From: Lachnospiraceae bacterium
GTDB lineage: Bacteria; Bacillota; Clostridia; Lachnospirales; Lachnospiraceae
Length of the DNA: 30,037 nucleotides
Assembly: GCA_009774345.1 (NCBI GenBank)
Contig: VSNR01000028.1
Location: forward strand, 1-30,037
Direction of reading: 5' to 3'
Positions within the stretch are counted from its first letter, which is position 1. Every line of letters starts with the position of its first letter. The position numbers were made by a program, and so were the translations under genes. Positions 1 to 7,455 of this stretch are shown here, piece by piece. The notes beneath the pieces are model-generated. The model was not told where the DNA came from, made no database searches, and was given only the letters and a program-made list of their open reading frames with translations.

Positions 1-120
1 CTATACAACTATCCATATTTTATGATATTATGTATGTATCCTATTACAATATCCTACCATGATAACCCATCGTTCTTCATGGCAGTTTGCAAAAACTCTT
101 TTACTTCAAGGAGGTTCTAT

Positions 121-1170
121 ATGTATAAACTATCAACACAGTCACTAAAACCCGGTATGGTCCTGTATGATGATCTCTACACACCTGCCAACACAATCCT
201 TTTCAAGGCAAATACTTCTTTGACTCAGGAAAATATCCAGTCACTCTACGAGTACAACTTTGATGAGATTGCACTCAGTGAACCAGAAGAAATCAATCTG
301 ACACACTACAAATACCTGCACCTGAATCCGCATTTCCAGCGATTTAATGAAATATATGCAAACGCAATCGCCCAGTTTCACAAGATTATGCGAACGCTGG
401 ATACAGGTCTGGAGCTCAATATTGCTAAGCTCCTATCCCTTAGAGACGACATTTTGTCCGCTACCATAAATGAAGAACAACTGCTCGATTACCTGTATAA
501 CATGATGCCAAATGAGAATGAGATTACATACAACCACTGTTTTAACTGTGGTCTCTTGTGCTATGTCTTTGGCAAATGGACAGGCATGAAAGGTGAAGAT
601 CTGGACAACCTAACCGTCAGCGGCTTCATCTTTGATATCGGCAAGACCAAACTTTCGGAAGAGCTATTGTGGAAACCTGACAAACTTACCCCGGAAGAGT
701 ATATCCAGATGCAGCATCATATCCATCTGGGATATGAGCTGATTAAATCGAGAAAAATGCCACCGCATGTAATCAGTGTCATGATTATGCACCATGAGCG
801 ATGTGATGGAAGCGGTTATCCCGCCCGACTCAAAGAAAACCGTATAGATCCCTTTGCTCTGATTGCAGCGATCGCCGATACATATGAGGCGATGACACAT
901 CCCAGGGCACAGCGATTAGCTCTGACCCCTTTTCAGGCGATTCGCGTCTTTGAAGAACAGGGATTTGCCTTATATGGTCCCAATATCACTCCCATCCTCA
1001 CACGCATTGCCAAAATGTATATAGACCGCCGTGTCTGTGTAACTGGAAACCTGGACGGACGCATCACAGAAATCCATGAGGATGCACTCTCACGCCCCAC
1101 TTTATATATCAACAATGTTTTCTACGATCTAAGAACCAAACAAGGCGCAGAAATAACCCGTATGGTCTAA
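121..1170 (+). CDS. HD-GYP domain protein with a degenerate HD motif
   Basis: This is a 349-residue cytoplasmic protein. The start at 121 is chosen because AAGGAGG lies just upstream; the frame is open further 5' but without a ribosome binding site. Residues 1-75 form the small N-terminal domain common in clostridial HD-GYP proteins (KPGMVLYDDLY). Residues about 130-300 are the HD-GYP domain, a family that hydrolyses cyclic di-GMP using a bi- or trinuclear metal centre. Seen: His139, an intact HHE...DGSGYP block (224-234) and IADTYEAMT. The signature HDIGK, however, reads FDIGK (Phe171-Asp172), so one metal-binding His is missing. From family knowledge this should impair metal binding, so the protein may be a weak phosphodiesterase or a c-di-GMP receptor (inference). 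The gene converges on the next one across a hairpin that contains its stop codon. Confidence 0.88.
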   Translation: MYKLSTQSLKPGMVLYDDLYTPANTILFKANTSLTQENIQSLYEYNFDEIALSEPEEINLTHYKYLHLNPHFQRFNEIYANAIAQFHKIMRTLDTGLELNIAKLLSLRDDILSATINEEQLLDYLYNMMPNENEITYNHCFNCGLLCYVFGKWTGMKGEDLDNLTVSGFIFDIGKTKLSEELLWKPDKLTPEEYIQMQHHIHLGYELIKSRKMPPHVISVMIMHHERCDGSGYPARLKENRIDPFALIAAIADTYEAMTHPRAQRLALTPFQAIRVFEEQGFALYGPNITPILTRIAKMYIDRRVCVTGNLDGRITEIHEDALSRPTLYINNVFYDLRTKQGAEITRMV

Positions 1171-1182
1171 CATACGGGTTAT
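1153..1182. terminator. Perfect 12-bp hairpin between convergent genes
   Basis: ATAACCCGTATG pairs perfectly with CATACGGGTTAT around a 6-nt loop. The stop codon of the HD-GYP gene is in that loop. No long T tract follows on either strand, so it is at best a weak bidirectional terminator. Confidence 0.55.
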
Positions 1183-1200
1183 CCACGAAATGTTTCAATG

Positions 1201-1599
1201 TTATTTTTCTCCAAAAATCCCGGATATCCTGTCTTGCAGTTCCTCTGCGGAAAGTCCATCCGCATTTTCAAGAAGCGTCCTGAGAGACGCCTTCGCCTCA
1301 TCCAGTTTCTCTCCATCCATACTGTAATCACGGATATATGCTTTGATGGATGCCTCGATGGCAGCCTGCCCATCACGGTCTATTCCAAGAGACTTTTCCA
1401 AGTCATCACTCTCAAAAAACTCGCTGACTTCATGCACAAACGCTTTTTTTATTTCCTCTGCCGCCTGCACCTTGATCTCATCGACAACATTGTTCACATG
1501 TTTCTCTGTTTCCTGGCTGGCAAGACTGCCCTGCCATCCGCCTATTCCACCTGCCATCAGCACGCCGGCAGCCACTGCGGTCATGATTGACTTCTTCAC
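1201..1599 (-). CDS. Small exported protein of unknown function
   Basis: This 132-residue protein is not recognised. It starts with a GTG that has AAGGAGA seven bases upstream. The N terminus (MKKSIMTAVAAGVLMAGGIG) is a typical signal peptide with probable cleavage around SLA-SQ. There is no lipobox cysteine, so it should be released or wall-associated rather than lipidated. The mature part is acidic and predicted helical (EIKVQAAEEIKKAFVHEVSEFFES). Its GTG overlaps the TGA of the upstream gene by four bases (GTGA), with the ribosome binding site inside that gene's last codons, so the two are almost certainly translationally coupled and may work together. Function unknown. Confidence 0.75.
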   Translation of the reverse strand: MKKSIMTAVAAGVLMAGGIGGWQGSLASQETEKHVNNVVDEIKVQAAEEIKKAFVHEVSEFFESDDLEKSLGIDRDGQAAIEASIKAYIRDYSMDGEKLDEAKASLRTLLENADGLSAEELQDRISGIFGEK

Positions 1600-2033
1600 G
1601 TTTCATCTCCTTCTGATGTCCGTTCTGCCTGTACCGCCTGTGCAGCATTAACCACATCCAGCGCTTCCTGCTTGATAATATTTTCCTTTTTCTTCTTCTT
1701 GCTCGTGGTCACTGGCTTATCAGACCACGCCATCGCCCGAATCCCAGGCGTCGTCGTCCGAATCCTGAGATAGCTCTTGCCGTCCTCCACAAATCGGATA
1801 ATCGAAATATTTCGCCACTCATAAAATTCAAATGGGGCAAACTCTATCTTGATTTCTTTGAGCAAACCCTTTGCCTCAAAATTCACCAGCTTGTTATCTA
1901 CCCTGACAGGCATGGTATATATATATTTATTGTCCGTCGTCTGAATGATCGTCGTCTCAAAAAGCGCCGACTTGCCTTCTTTGCTGACCCTGATTGCCGC
2001 CATCGCCGGTACTGGAATATCTTCTACATTCAT
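1596..2033 (-). CDS. Conserved hypothetical cytoplasmic protein, possibly PilZ-like fold
   Basis: This is a 145-residue protein from an ATG at 2033 preceded by AAAGGAG. The frame is open to a TTG at 2096, but that TTG is part of the -35 box, so the longer form is rejected. Residues 1-100 look like a beta-rich domain (VPAMAAIRVSKEGKSALFET, FEFYEWRNISIIRF). The C terminus is a lysine-rich linker (SKKKKKE) plus a short Ala/Glu-rich helix. There is no signal peptide or membrane segment. The beta-rich pattern is faintly reminiscent of the N-terminal domain of PilZ/YcgR c-di-GMP proteins, and an HD-GYP gene is adjacent, but no RxxxR or DxSxxG motif is visible, so this is speculation. It is the first gene of a two-gene operon with the exported protein at 1201-1599. 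Confidence 0.65.
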   Translation of the reverse strand: MNVEDIPVPAMAAIRVSKEGKSALFETTIIQTTDNKYIYTMPVRVDNKLVNFEAKGLLKEIKIEFAPFEFYEWRNISIIRFVEDGKSYLRIRTTTPGIRAMAWSDKPVTTSKKKKKENIIKQEALDVVNAAQAVQAERTSEGDET

Positions 2034-2066
2034 ATGCCGCCCTGCTCCTTTCATCTTATATACTAT

Positions 2067-2096
2067 AGTATAGTCTGTATTTTTACCTGTTGTCAA
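2067..2096 (-). promoter_or_regulatory. Sigma-A promoter of the 2033-1201 operon
   Basis: On the minus strand TTGACA (2096-2091) is followed after 18 bp by TATACT (2072-2067). The ATG of the first gene lies about 34 bp downstream of the -10 box, with AAAGGAG between. The element repeat at 2112-2237 ends 15 bp upstream of the -35 box. Confidence 0.8.
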
Positions 2097-2111
2097 GCCG
2101 ATTATCCTTTT

Positions 2112-2237
2112 ATAATCACGACAAATTATATTTGCCGTGATTATCGCGCCAGCCGCAGCCGCGAAGCGGCATATTTCCTTATGCGGCTGTGTGCATCACT
2201 TTATACTGAACGGTCAGTTTTTTCGACCGTCAGTATA
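2112..2237 (-). repeat. Three-hairpin element, copy A
   Basis: Read on the minus strand, this is three successive stem-loops. Hairpin 1 (2237-2202) pairs TATACTGA with TCAGTATA and CGGTC with GACCG around GAAAAAACT. Hairpin 2 (2189-2150) pairs CAGCCGCA with TGCGGCTG, then an 11-nt bulge TAAGGAAATAT, then GCCGC-TTC-GCGGC. Hairpin 3 (2144-2112) is a 15-bp stem with one G.T wobble around ATA. A second copy, with the same order and strongly conserved primary sequence, lies at 26351-26492 on the plus strand. Whether this is a structured RNA, a REP/MITE-like element or a regulatory site is open. Confidence 0.8.
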
Positions 2238-2241
2238 ATAT

Positions 2242-2259
2242 TTGTGTGAATTGTGTGAA
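2242..2259 (+). repeat. Tandem 9-bp direct repeat upstream of the isomerase gene
   Basis: TTGTGTGAA is repeated twice head-to-tail, about 100 bp upstream of the isomerase start and right beside element copy A. It could be a regulator-binding site. No good sigma-A promoter could be assigned between here and 2355. Confidence 0.5.
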
Positions 2260-2354
2260 TTCGCATGAAACTCTTTATTTTTTCAAGGTTTTGTGATAGA
2301 TTAGTATGAGGTTTGAACTAACAGATACATTTATGGAAAGGATAGGATATCAAA

Positions 2355-3560
2355 ATGGCTAAGGACAATACAAAAACAAATACAAAGGAAACAGCCAACA
2401 TTAGTAAGAGCAAAGCAAAGCGCGAGGAGCGCAAAAAGGAAGTTGCGAAAGAACGGCGGCAAAAACGCACTGCGAAAATCATCAGCATCGCAGTCGCCGC
2501 CGCACTGGTCGCTGTCATAGCACTTGCTGCCGGCAAAAGTATTTATCTGTCTGCACTGCGCACCACCTCTAATACCGACCTCGGCGCCGGACTCACTGCT
2601 GATGGCAAAATAGAGGGCTTTGATGCCGCCAAATCGCTCACGCTGGTCGATTACGCCAACATCTCTGTACCCGCAGACGAAGTTGCCGCAACGGATGAAG
2701 AGGTCGAGGAGGACATCCAGTCTACACTTGAATCCCACAAGGAGGCAAGTACAGATACTACCCTTGAGATCAAGGACGGCGACGAAGTAAACATCGACTA
2801 TGTGGGCACGATCAACGGTGTAGAGTTTGAGGGCGGAAACAGCAATGGTGAAGGCTATGATCTCACCATCGGCTCAGGTTCTTTTGTGGATGACTTCGAA
2901 CAGCAGTTAATTGGTCACAAACCAGGTGAAAATGTAACTGTACAGGTGACCTTCCCAGAAGACTATGACGGTGAGGAAGTTGCCGGCAAAGACGCAGACT
3001 TTGCGGTTACCATCAACAGTATCAGTGTGATGCCAGAACTCACAGATACATTTGTCGCTGAGAATATTACAGAAGAGGGGGTTTCTACCGCAGAAGAATA
3101 CCGCGCTTTTGTAAAAAATAAATTTTATGAACAGCACCTAGAGGAATATCTCACAAACTATATTGTAGAGAATACGACTGTTAAGTCCTATCCTTCATCT
3201 TACTTGAAACAGATCCGCGCTACGACAAAATTTAATGATGAGTCCATGCTTCAGTATTTCTCTTCCTATGGGATGACAAATCTATGGGATTTAAGAGATG
3301 ATGAGATTGATGATGAGCTTTCTTATGAGCAAGAGCTTAGGACCCGCGCAAAGGACACCGCCAAGAGTCTTATGGTATATCAGGCAATCTTTGAGGATGC
3401 TGGTCTCACCCTCGACATGGACGCAGTCTATGCAGAAATGACAGAAGAAAATGGTGCGGACTATGTGGCTAACATGAAGGAAAGCTACGGCGAAGCCTAT
3501 ATTGCTCAAGGACAAATCAGAGAGGCCGTCACCGATTATCTGATGAAGCTTTATAAATAA
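2355..3560 (+). CDS. Membrane-anchored FKBP-type / trigger-factor-like peptidyl-prolyl isomerase
   Basis: This 401-residue protein catalyses or assists proline isomerisation during folding, by homology to trigger factor. Residues 1-40 are very rich in Lys/Arg and should stay in the cytoplasm. Residues about 41-63 (IISIAVAAALVAVIALAA) form one membrane anchor, leaving the rest outside the cell. Residues about 141-224 are an FKBP domain (GDEVNIDYVGTINGVEFEGG, IGSGSFVDDFEQQLIGHKPG, VTFPEDY). Residues 225-401 match the helical C-terminal chaperone region of trigger factor. The ribosome-binding N-terminal domain of true trigger factor is missing and replaced by the anchor, so it is an extracytoplasmic foldase rather than tig. 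An AAAGGAT site precedes the ATG. It converges on the LRR gene across a strong hairpin. Confidence 0.88.
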   Translation: MAKDNTKTNTKETANISKSKAKREERKKEVAKERRQKRTAKIISIAVAAALVAVIALAAGKSIYLSALRTTSNTDLGAGLTADGKIEGFDAAKSLTLVDYANISVPADEVAATDEEVEEDIQSTLESHKEASTDTTLEIKDGDEVNIDYVGTINGVEFEGGNSNGEGYDLTIGSGSFVDDFEQQLIGHKPGENVTVQVTFPEDYDGEEVAGKDADFAVTINSISVMPELTDTFVAENITEEGVSTAEEYRAFVKNKFYEQHLEEYLTNYIVENTTVKSYPSSYLKQIRATTKFNDESMLQYFSSYGMTNLWDLRDDEIDDELSYEQELRTRAKDTAKSLMVYQAIFEDAGLTLDMDAVYAEMTEENGADYVANMKESYGEAYIAQGQIREAVTDYLMKLYK

Positions 3561-3584
3561 AATATCCCCCTATCGAGTAGAGAA

Positions 3585-3621
3585 ATGCCGCTAAAGCACC
3601 CCTGTGCTGCTTTAGCGGCAT
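3585..3621. terminator. Bidirectional hairpin between convergent genes
   Basis: A perfect 14-bp stem, ATGCCGCTAAAGCA with TGCTTTAGCGGCAT, surrounds a 9-nt loop. It sits 25 bp after the isomerase stop and 16 bp after the LRR gene stop on the other strand. There is no strong T tract, but the stem is stable and well placed for both operons. Confidence 0.7.
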
Positions 3622-3636
3622 ACTTGTATTACGAAA

Positions 3637-4560
3637 TTACCAATCCAGCTCGAATGACGCAAATACATCTTTGGGAGCAAAGTGTTCTTCCTTATAGCGA
3701 AGTAGATAGGCCCGGATTTCTGCACTGCCATCCCGCAGATCTTCCAGCAGACTGTCAAAATTCTGCTCTGTGATACCACCTGACGCTGCAAAGACCTGAT
3801 AATATAACAGTTCCTGTGGATGCTCCTCTATGATCAACTCCCACGCCTCCGGTGTCTGCGTTCCCTTGGTATGCCTGCGCAGATATTCCTGCAATCTGCT
3901 GTTCATATCCTCTGATAGTTTATAGGGATGAAGCAGCCTGAAATACACGACCCGCAGCTTCATCTTGCGTTTTTCCACCGGATAAGATTGAATATCGTAG
4001 TCCTTTCCCTCGTAATCCTCCTCACCACATGTCCACAATTCCTCAAAACCGTCGAGATCATCCAGTTCAATCAAATCCAACAATTTTTCATCCCATCGCC
4101 TGACCCACTCATCCATGCCCACTTCCAGTGGATCAAACAGAACATAATCATGAAGAACAGTAACTGCAAGTGCAAGCATACGCCCCAGCCCGCAATCACT
4201 ATAGCCGTCGCTCCCGCAAAGCACAATCTCACGCAGCCGTTTACAGCCCAGAAAAAGCTCCTTTCCCTTCGTAAGCGCACGATGCGGTATTGTGATCATT
4301 CTGAGCTGTTCTGCATGGGCAAATGCCCAGTCACCAATCTCCTCAACCGTATCAGGAAGCGTGATTCCTTTGATCGTCTTACAGCTTAGAAACGCTTTCC
4401 TCTCAATCGCTGTCACAGGTTTTTGGTCGATCATAGATGGTATGAGCACCTGTTCCCCCGCACCGCAGTAACGCTTGACTGCATAGCCCTTCTTGTACAA
4501 AACGACTGTTATCTGACCGCCGCCGCTGCCCATGTTTTCTATAATTTTCTCATTTTCCAT
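3637..4560 (-). CDS. BspA-type LRR protein, third gene of the VWA-MoxR cassette
   Basis: This is a 307-residue cytoplasmic protein. A GTG one codon upstream is possible, but the ATG at 4560 is better spaced from GGGGAGAG. Residues about 15-125 carry two to three LRR_5/BspA-type repeats (AIERKAFLSCKTIKGITLP, EIGDWAFAHAEQLRMITIP, ELFLGCKRLREIVL). BspA repeats are usually on surface proteins, but here there is no signal peptide. Residues 130-307 are acidic and helical with no recognised domain. The gene starts 13 bp after the MoxR ATPase stop, so it is co-transcribed with it and the VWA gene. By analogy with other MoxR-VWA systems it may be the substrate-binding or client protein of the ATPase (inference). 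Confidence 0.78.
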   Translation of the reverse strand: MENEKIIENMGSGGGQITVVLYKKGYAVKRYCGAGEQVLIPSMIDQKPVTAIERKAFLSCKTIKGITLPDTVEEIGDWAFAHAEQLRMITIPHRALTKGKELFLGCKRLREIVLCGSDGYSDCGLGRMLALAVTVLHDYVLFDPLEVGMDEWVRRWDEKLLDLIELDDLDGFEELWTCGEEDYEGKDYDIQSYPVEKRKMKLRVVYFRLLHPYKLSEDMNSRLQEYLRRHTKGTQTPEAWELIIEEHPQELLYYQVFAASGGITEQNFDSLLEDLRDGSAEIRAYLLRYKEEHFAPKDVFASFELDW

Positions 4561-4573
4561 CACACTCTCCCCA

Positions 4574-6079
4574 TTATAGTTCCAACGCCTCGATCTCTTT
4601 CATAATATCATCCTGCCGCTCGTGCAGCATCAAATCCTCATTGTGTCTGTGATAATCCTCACTTCCGTACAATCCAATAAAGCGTGCACTGTAAGCATTG
4701 ACTGTAAGCTCTGTCACGAGCACCAGCACTTCATTGCCATCCATGAACGCCTTCTCACAAAACGCAAACAGATGATGCAGCCTCGTCTGAATCCTGCTGT
4801 TCTCACACCTCATCTTAGCCACTTCTGCGTCAAAATCTGATTTGAGCAATGCAAACGCAGCTGCATCATCTGCGGCATCCAGCCTGAGCTTCTTTGATTC
4901 CGTCTCGAGAAATCGAATAACTGCCCTGTGGCGGCGTTTATCCTCGCCGGAGAGTGTCCCCGCATTCATCATAGCTTCTATCACTTTCTCACGATTTGCT
5001 ATCTGTGTCTCCACCTGTGCCTGCAAAGTTCCTTCCTTCTCATGCAGCGCTCTGACCGCCTTGAGTACCTTCATCAGATCTGCCAGATAATCGGACTTCT
5101 CAAGATTTTCCTTCATCTCACTCTCAAGCTTGTCTAGCAGCATACCAAGCAGTGACAGCCGCTCATCAAACTTGGCAATCCGCGCACGCTCTACAACCTG
5201 AGCAGAATTTGTGCCTGCAAGTATCTCCTCCACCTTATAATCGCGCTTATACTTATTATAGAGCTCATAATATGCTGTAAATTCCTTGACAATCTTCTCA
5301 TTGTGAAGATATTGCGCGACAAGTGTCTCGTCCACAGTGAACCCCTCCTCCTCACACAGAAGCATCATTGCCGACAAGTCCTCCCACCCTCTCGCTGTCA
5401 CATAAGATTTCCCCCCTACGGTAGTCTCCACGCGGTAAAAGTCATTCTTCTTCATATCCAGATAAGTAGTCACAGCACTGTGAATGCCCTGTTTGAGTGC
5501 ATATTCCTTCCATGTCGCATAGTCGGCTTCCACCTCGACCAGCTTCATTCTGTCCATCGTTACCACGTCAAATTCCCGAACAGACTTATTGTACTCCGGC
5601 GGATTTCCAGCAGTGACAATAACCCATCCATCTGGAACACTGTGCCGCCCAAAGACCTTATACTGTAAAAATTGCAGCATAGAAGGCGCAAGTGTCTCAG
5701 ACACACAGTTAATCTCATCGAGAAACAAAATGCCCTCCTCAATCCCAGACTGTTCCATTACCTCATAGATGGACGCAATAATCTCACTCATCGTATACTC
5801 TGAAATGTCAAATTCCAGCCCCTTATAGCTTTTGTGTGTAATAAACGGCAGTCCCAGCGCCGACTGTCTTGTGTGGTGGGTCATGGAATAGCTTACCAGC
5901 GCAATGCCAAGCTCCTGCGCGATCTGCTCCATGATCGCTGTCTTGCCAATACCTGGAGAACCAAGCAGAAAAACAGGCCGCTGGCGCACTACTGGAATGC
6001 GGTATTCCCCATACTCATCCTTTTTGAGATACAATGTAACAGAATTTTTGATATGCTCTTTTGCCTGCTTGATATTCAT
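4574..6079 (-). CDS. MoxR-type AAA+ ATPase
   Basis: This is a 501-residue cytoplasmic AAA+ ATPase of the MoxR/AAA_5 type. These work as chaperone-like motors, commonly with a VWA-domain partner, to mature or remodel complexes. Seen: Walker A GSPGIGKT (40-47), Walker B ILFLDE (117-122), and sensor-1 Asn in VTAGNPPEYN (about 159). Residues beyond 280 form a long helical, charged extension (KLESEMKENLEKSDYLADLM) that makes it clearly longer than a plain MoxR of about 320 residues. GGGGGAGAG precedes the ATG. The ATG overlaps the TGA of the VWA gene by four bases (ATGA), which indicates translational coupling and probably fixed stoichiometry. Its substrate is unknown. Confidence 0.88.
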   Translation of the reverse strand: MNIKQAKEHIKNSVTLYLKKDEYGEYRIPVVRQRPVFLLGSPGIGKTAIMEQIAQELGIALVSYSMTHHTRQSALGLPFITHKSYKGLEFDISEYTMSEIIASIYEVMEQSGIEEGILFLDEINCVSETLAPSMLQFLQYKVFGRHSVPDGWVIVTAGNPPEYNKSVREFDVVTMDRMKLVEVEADYATWKEYALKQGIHSAVTTYLDMKKNDFYRVETTVGGKSYVTARGWEDLSAMMLLCEEEGFTVDETLVAQYLHNEKIVKEFTAYYELYNKYKRDYKVEEILAGTNSAQVVERARIAKFDERLSLLGMLLDKLESEMKENLEKSDYLADLMKVLKAVRALHEKEGTLQAQVETQIANREKVIEAMMNAGTLSGEDKRRHRAVIRFLETESKKLRLDAADDAAAFALLKSDFDAEVAKMRCENSRIQTRLHHLFAFCEKAFMDGNEVLVLVTELTVNAYSARFIGLYGSEDYHRHNEDLMLHERQDDIMKEIEALEL

Positions 6080-7407
6080 GCAAACTCTCCCCCATTCTCC
6101 TCTAAATCTTCTGCCGGAAGCACCAGTTTAATTGCCCACGGCGGAATGGGCGGCTTCTCATAATCATCCTCCAGAAACACAAATGCAGTATCATAATTGT
6201 GGGACGGTTTGTGCTCTGGAAAAACCCCATAACCGTCCGTAAAATAAATAAGTCCTTTTAAGTTCTCAAACACTCCGCACTCAATCGCCTTATCCACATA
6301 TGCGAAAACAGGTCTGAAATCCGTAGAACCAAATCCTTCCAGTTGTCCCTCCCGCATAAATGTCTCAAAATCCTCATCATTTGTGATTTTTGTATCCCGG
6401 CGCACCTCTGAGTCACATTGTATGATATGGATATTCACTTTGCGGAAAAAATTTTCACTGCTCTTTAGAATATTGTATGTTTTATTCAAAAATGCCTGAA
6501 CCACCGCACCGCGGCAGGAGCCAGATGTATCAATCGCAACAACAAACTCCTTGATCTTATTGACATCTTTGTACTCAAGCGGCTCCACCAGCGGAAGATT
6601 CCCATACAGAGATAATCCATGGGTATAGTACACATAGTCAAACTCATCATCATTGATTCGTATATCTTCACCAGAGACGCTAAACTTCCTTAGAAAGCTT
6701 CCATAATCATAATGGTCCTGCGTCGCCTCCTCGAGATTCTGCAAGATGCTCTTATCATCCGATTTATCCTCCGAGAAAGACTTTAATTCCGCTTTGATGC
6801 GTTCGCTGATCTTTTTCCACTGTGCCGCTGTAACCTCCAGTGTCTCAGATGGCCCCCAGCGCTCATGCACATCTCTTTGAAACAGGAGGCCAAGCTCCAG
6901 AAGTTCACTCACACCAAGCCGGTCAGACTTTAAACTCCTGTAAATCCGATCCGCTGTCAGCGTCCCCACACGCGTTTTCCATTGCGCCAGGGTTTCTCTG
7001 CGCTGTCGATCACCCGTCGTCTCCAAACCGGGCAGATTCAGATTGAGCGCCGCATTTTCCACCGCCATATCCACTGATACATCCCACAATTCCTGTTCAA
7101 CCCTGTCATATTTGTAGGAATGATTAAAGATACAGTGAAGCAGAATATGCAGATACATCCTTGTCACATTGGCTGGATTCTTCTTGTACAGACGCACCAC
7201 CTCTGTCGGATCGTAATAGATGACTGCGCCCTGCGGCGCATTGACATCACAGCATACTTGACCGCTCTGCTGCCGAGACTGAAATCTGAGACTTGAGAGC
7301 GCAACATCCAGAAAGCGCAGATTGATAAGAAGTCTGTCTCTTGACAGGCTCCAGATTTTTGATGCCAGTTCGCTTACTACAGCTTCTCTGGTTTCACTCT
7401 CTTTCAT
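6076..7407 (-). CDS. VWA-like protein with N-terminal DUF2201-type putative metallopeptidase domain
   Basis: This is a 443-residue protein. The start at 7407 is chosen for GGGAGGTG seven bases upstream; an open extension to 7446 lacks such a site. The N-terminal half resembles the putative metallopeptidase domain of DUF2201 proteins, with HILLHCIFNH near residues 87-97. The three His of an HExxHxxxxH site are kept, but the catalytic Glu is Ile, so metal may bind without peptidase activity. The C-terminal third is a VWA-like domain with a MIDAS pattern: DTSGS (about 290), FGSTDF and YFTDG. Such domains bind partners through a metal ion. The neighbouring MoxR ATPase, coupled by an ATGA overlap, is the expected partner. 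Biological role unknown. Confidence 0.85.
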   Translation of the reverse strand: MKESETREAVVSELASKIWSLSRDRLLINLRFLDVALSSLRFQSRQQSGQVCCDVNAPQGAVIYYDPTEVVRLYKKNPANVTRMYLHILLHCIFNHSYKYDRVEQELWDVSVDMAVENAALNLNLPGLETTGDRQRRETLAQWKTRVGTLTADRIYRSLKSDRLGVSELLELGLLFQRDVHERWGPSETLEVTAAQWKKISERIKAELKSFSEDKSDDKSILQNLEEATQDHYDYGSFLRKFSVSGEDIRINDDEFDYVYYTHGLSLYGNLPLVEPLEYKDVNKIKEFVVAIDTSGSCRGAVVQAFLNKTYNILKSSENFFRKVNIHIIQCDSEVRRDTKITNDEDFETFMREGQLEGFGSTDFRPVFAYVDKAIECGVFENLKGLIYFTDGYGVFPEHKPSHNYDTAFVFLEDDYEKPPIPPWAIKLVLPAEDLEENGGEFA

Positions 7408-7455
7408 CGCAAAACACCTCCCATTCGCAGAATTTCCATCTTTCACAGACTTCTG

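Noticed and set aside
1198..1590. Plus-strand open frame opposite the small exported protein
   Set aside because: The minus strand has a signal peptide, ribosome binding site and operon overlap. The plus-strand frame has none of these.
2034..2096. N-terminal extension of the 1596-2033 gene to a TTG at 2096
   Set aside because: That TTG is the -35 box of the promoter, and the AAAGGAG site stands before the ATG at 2033.
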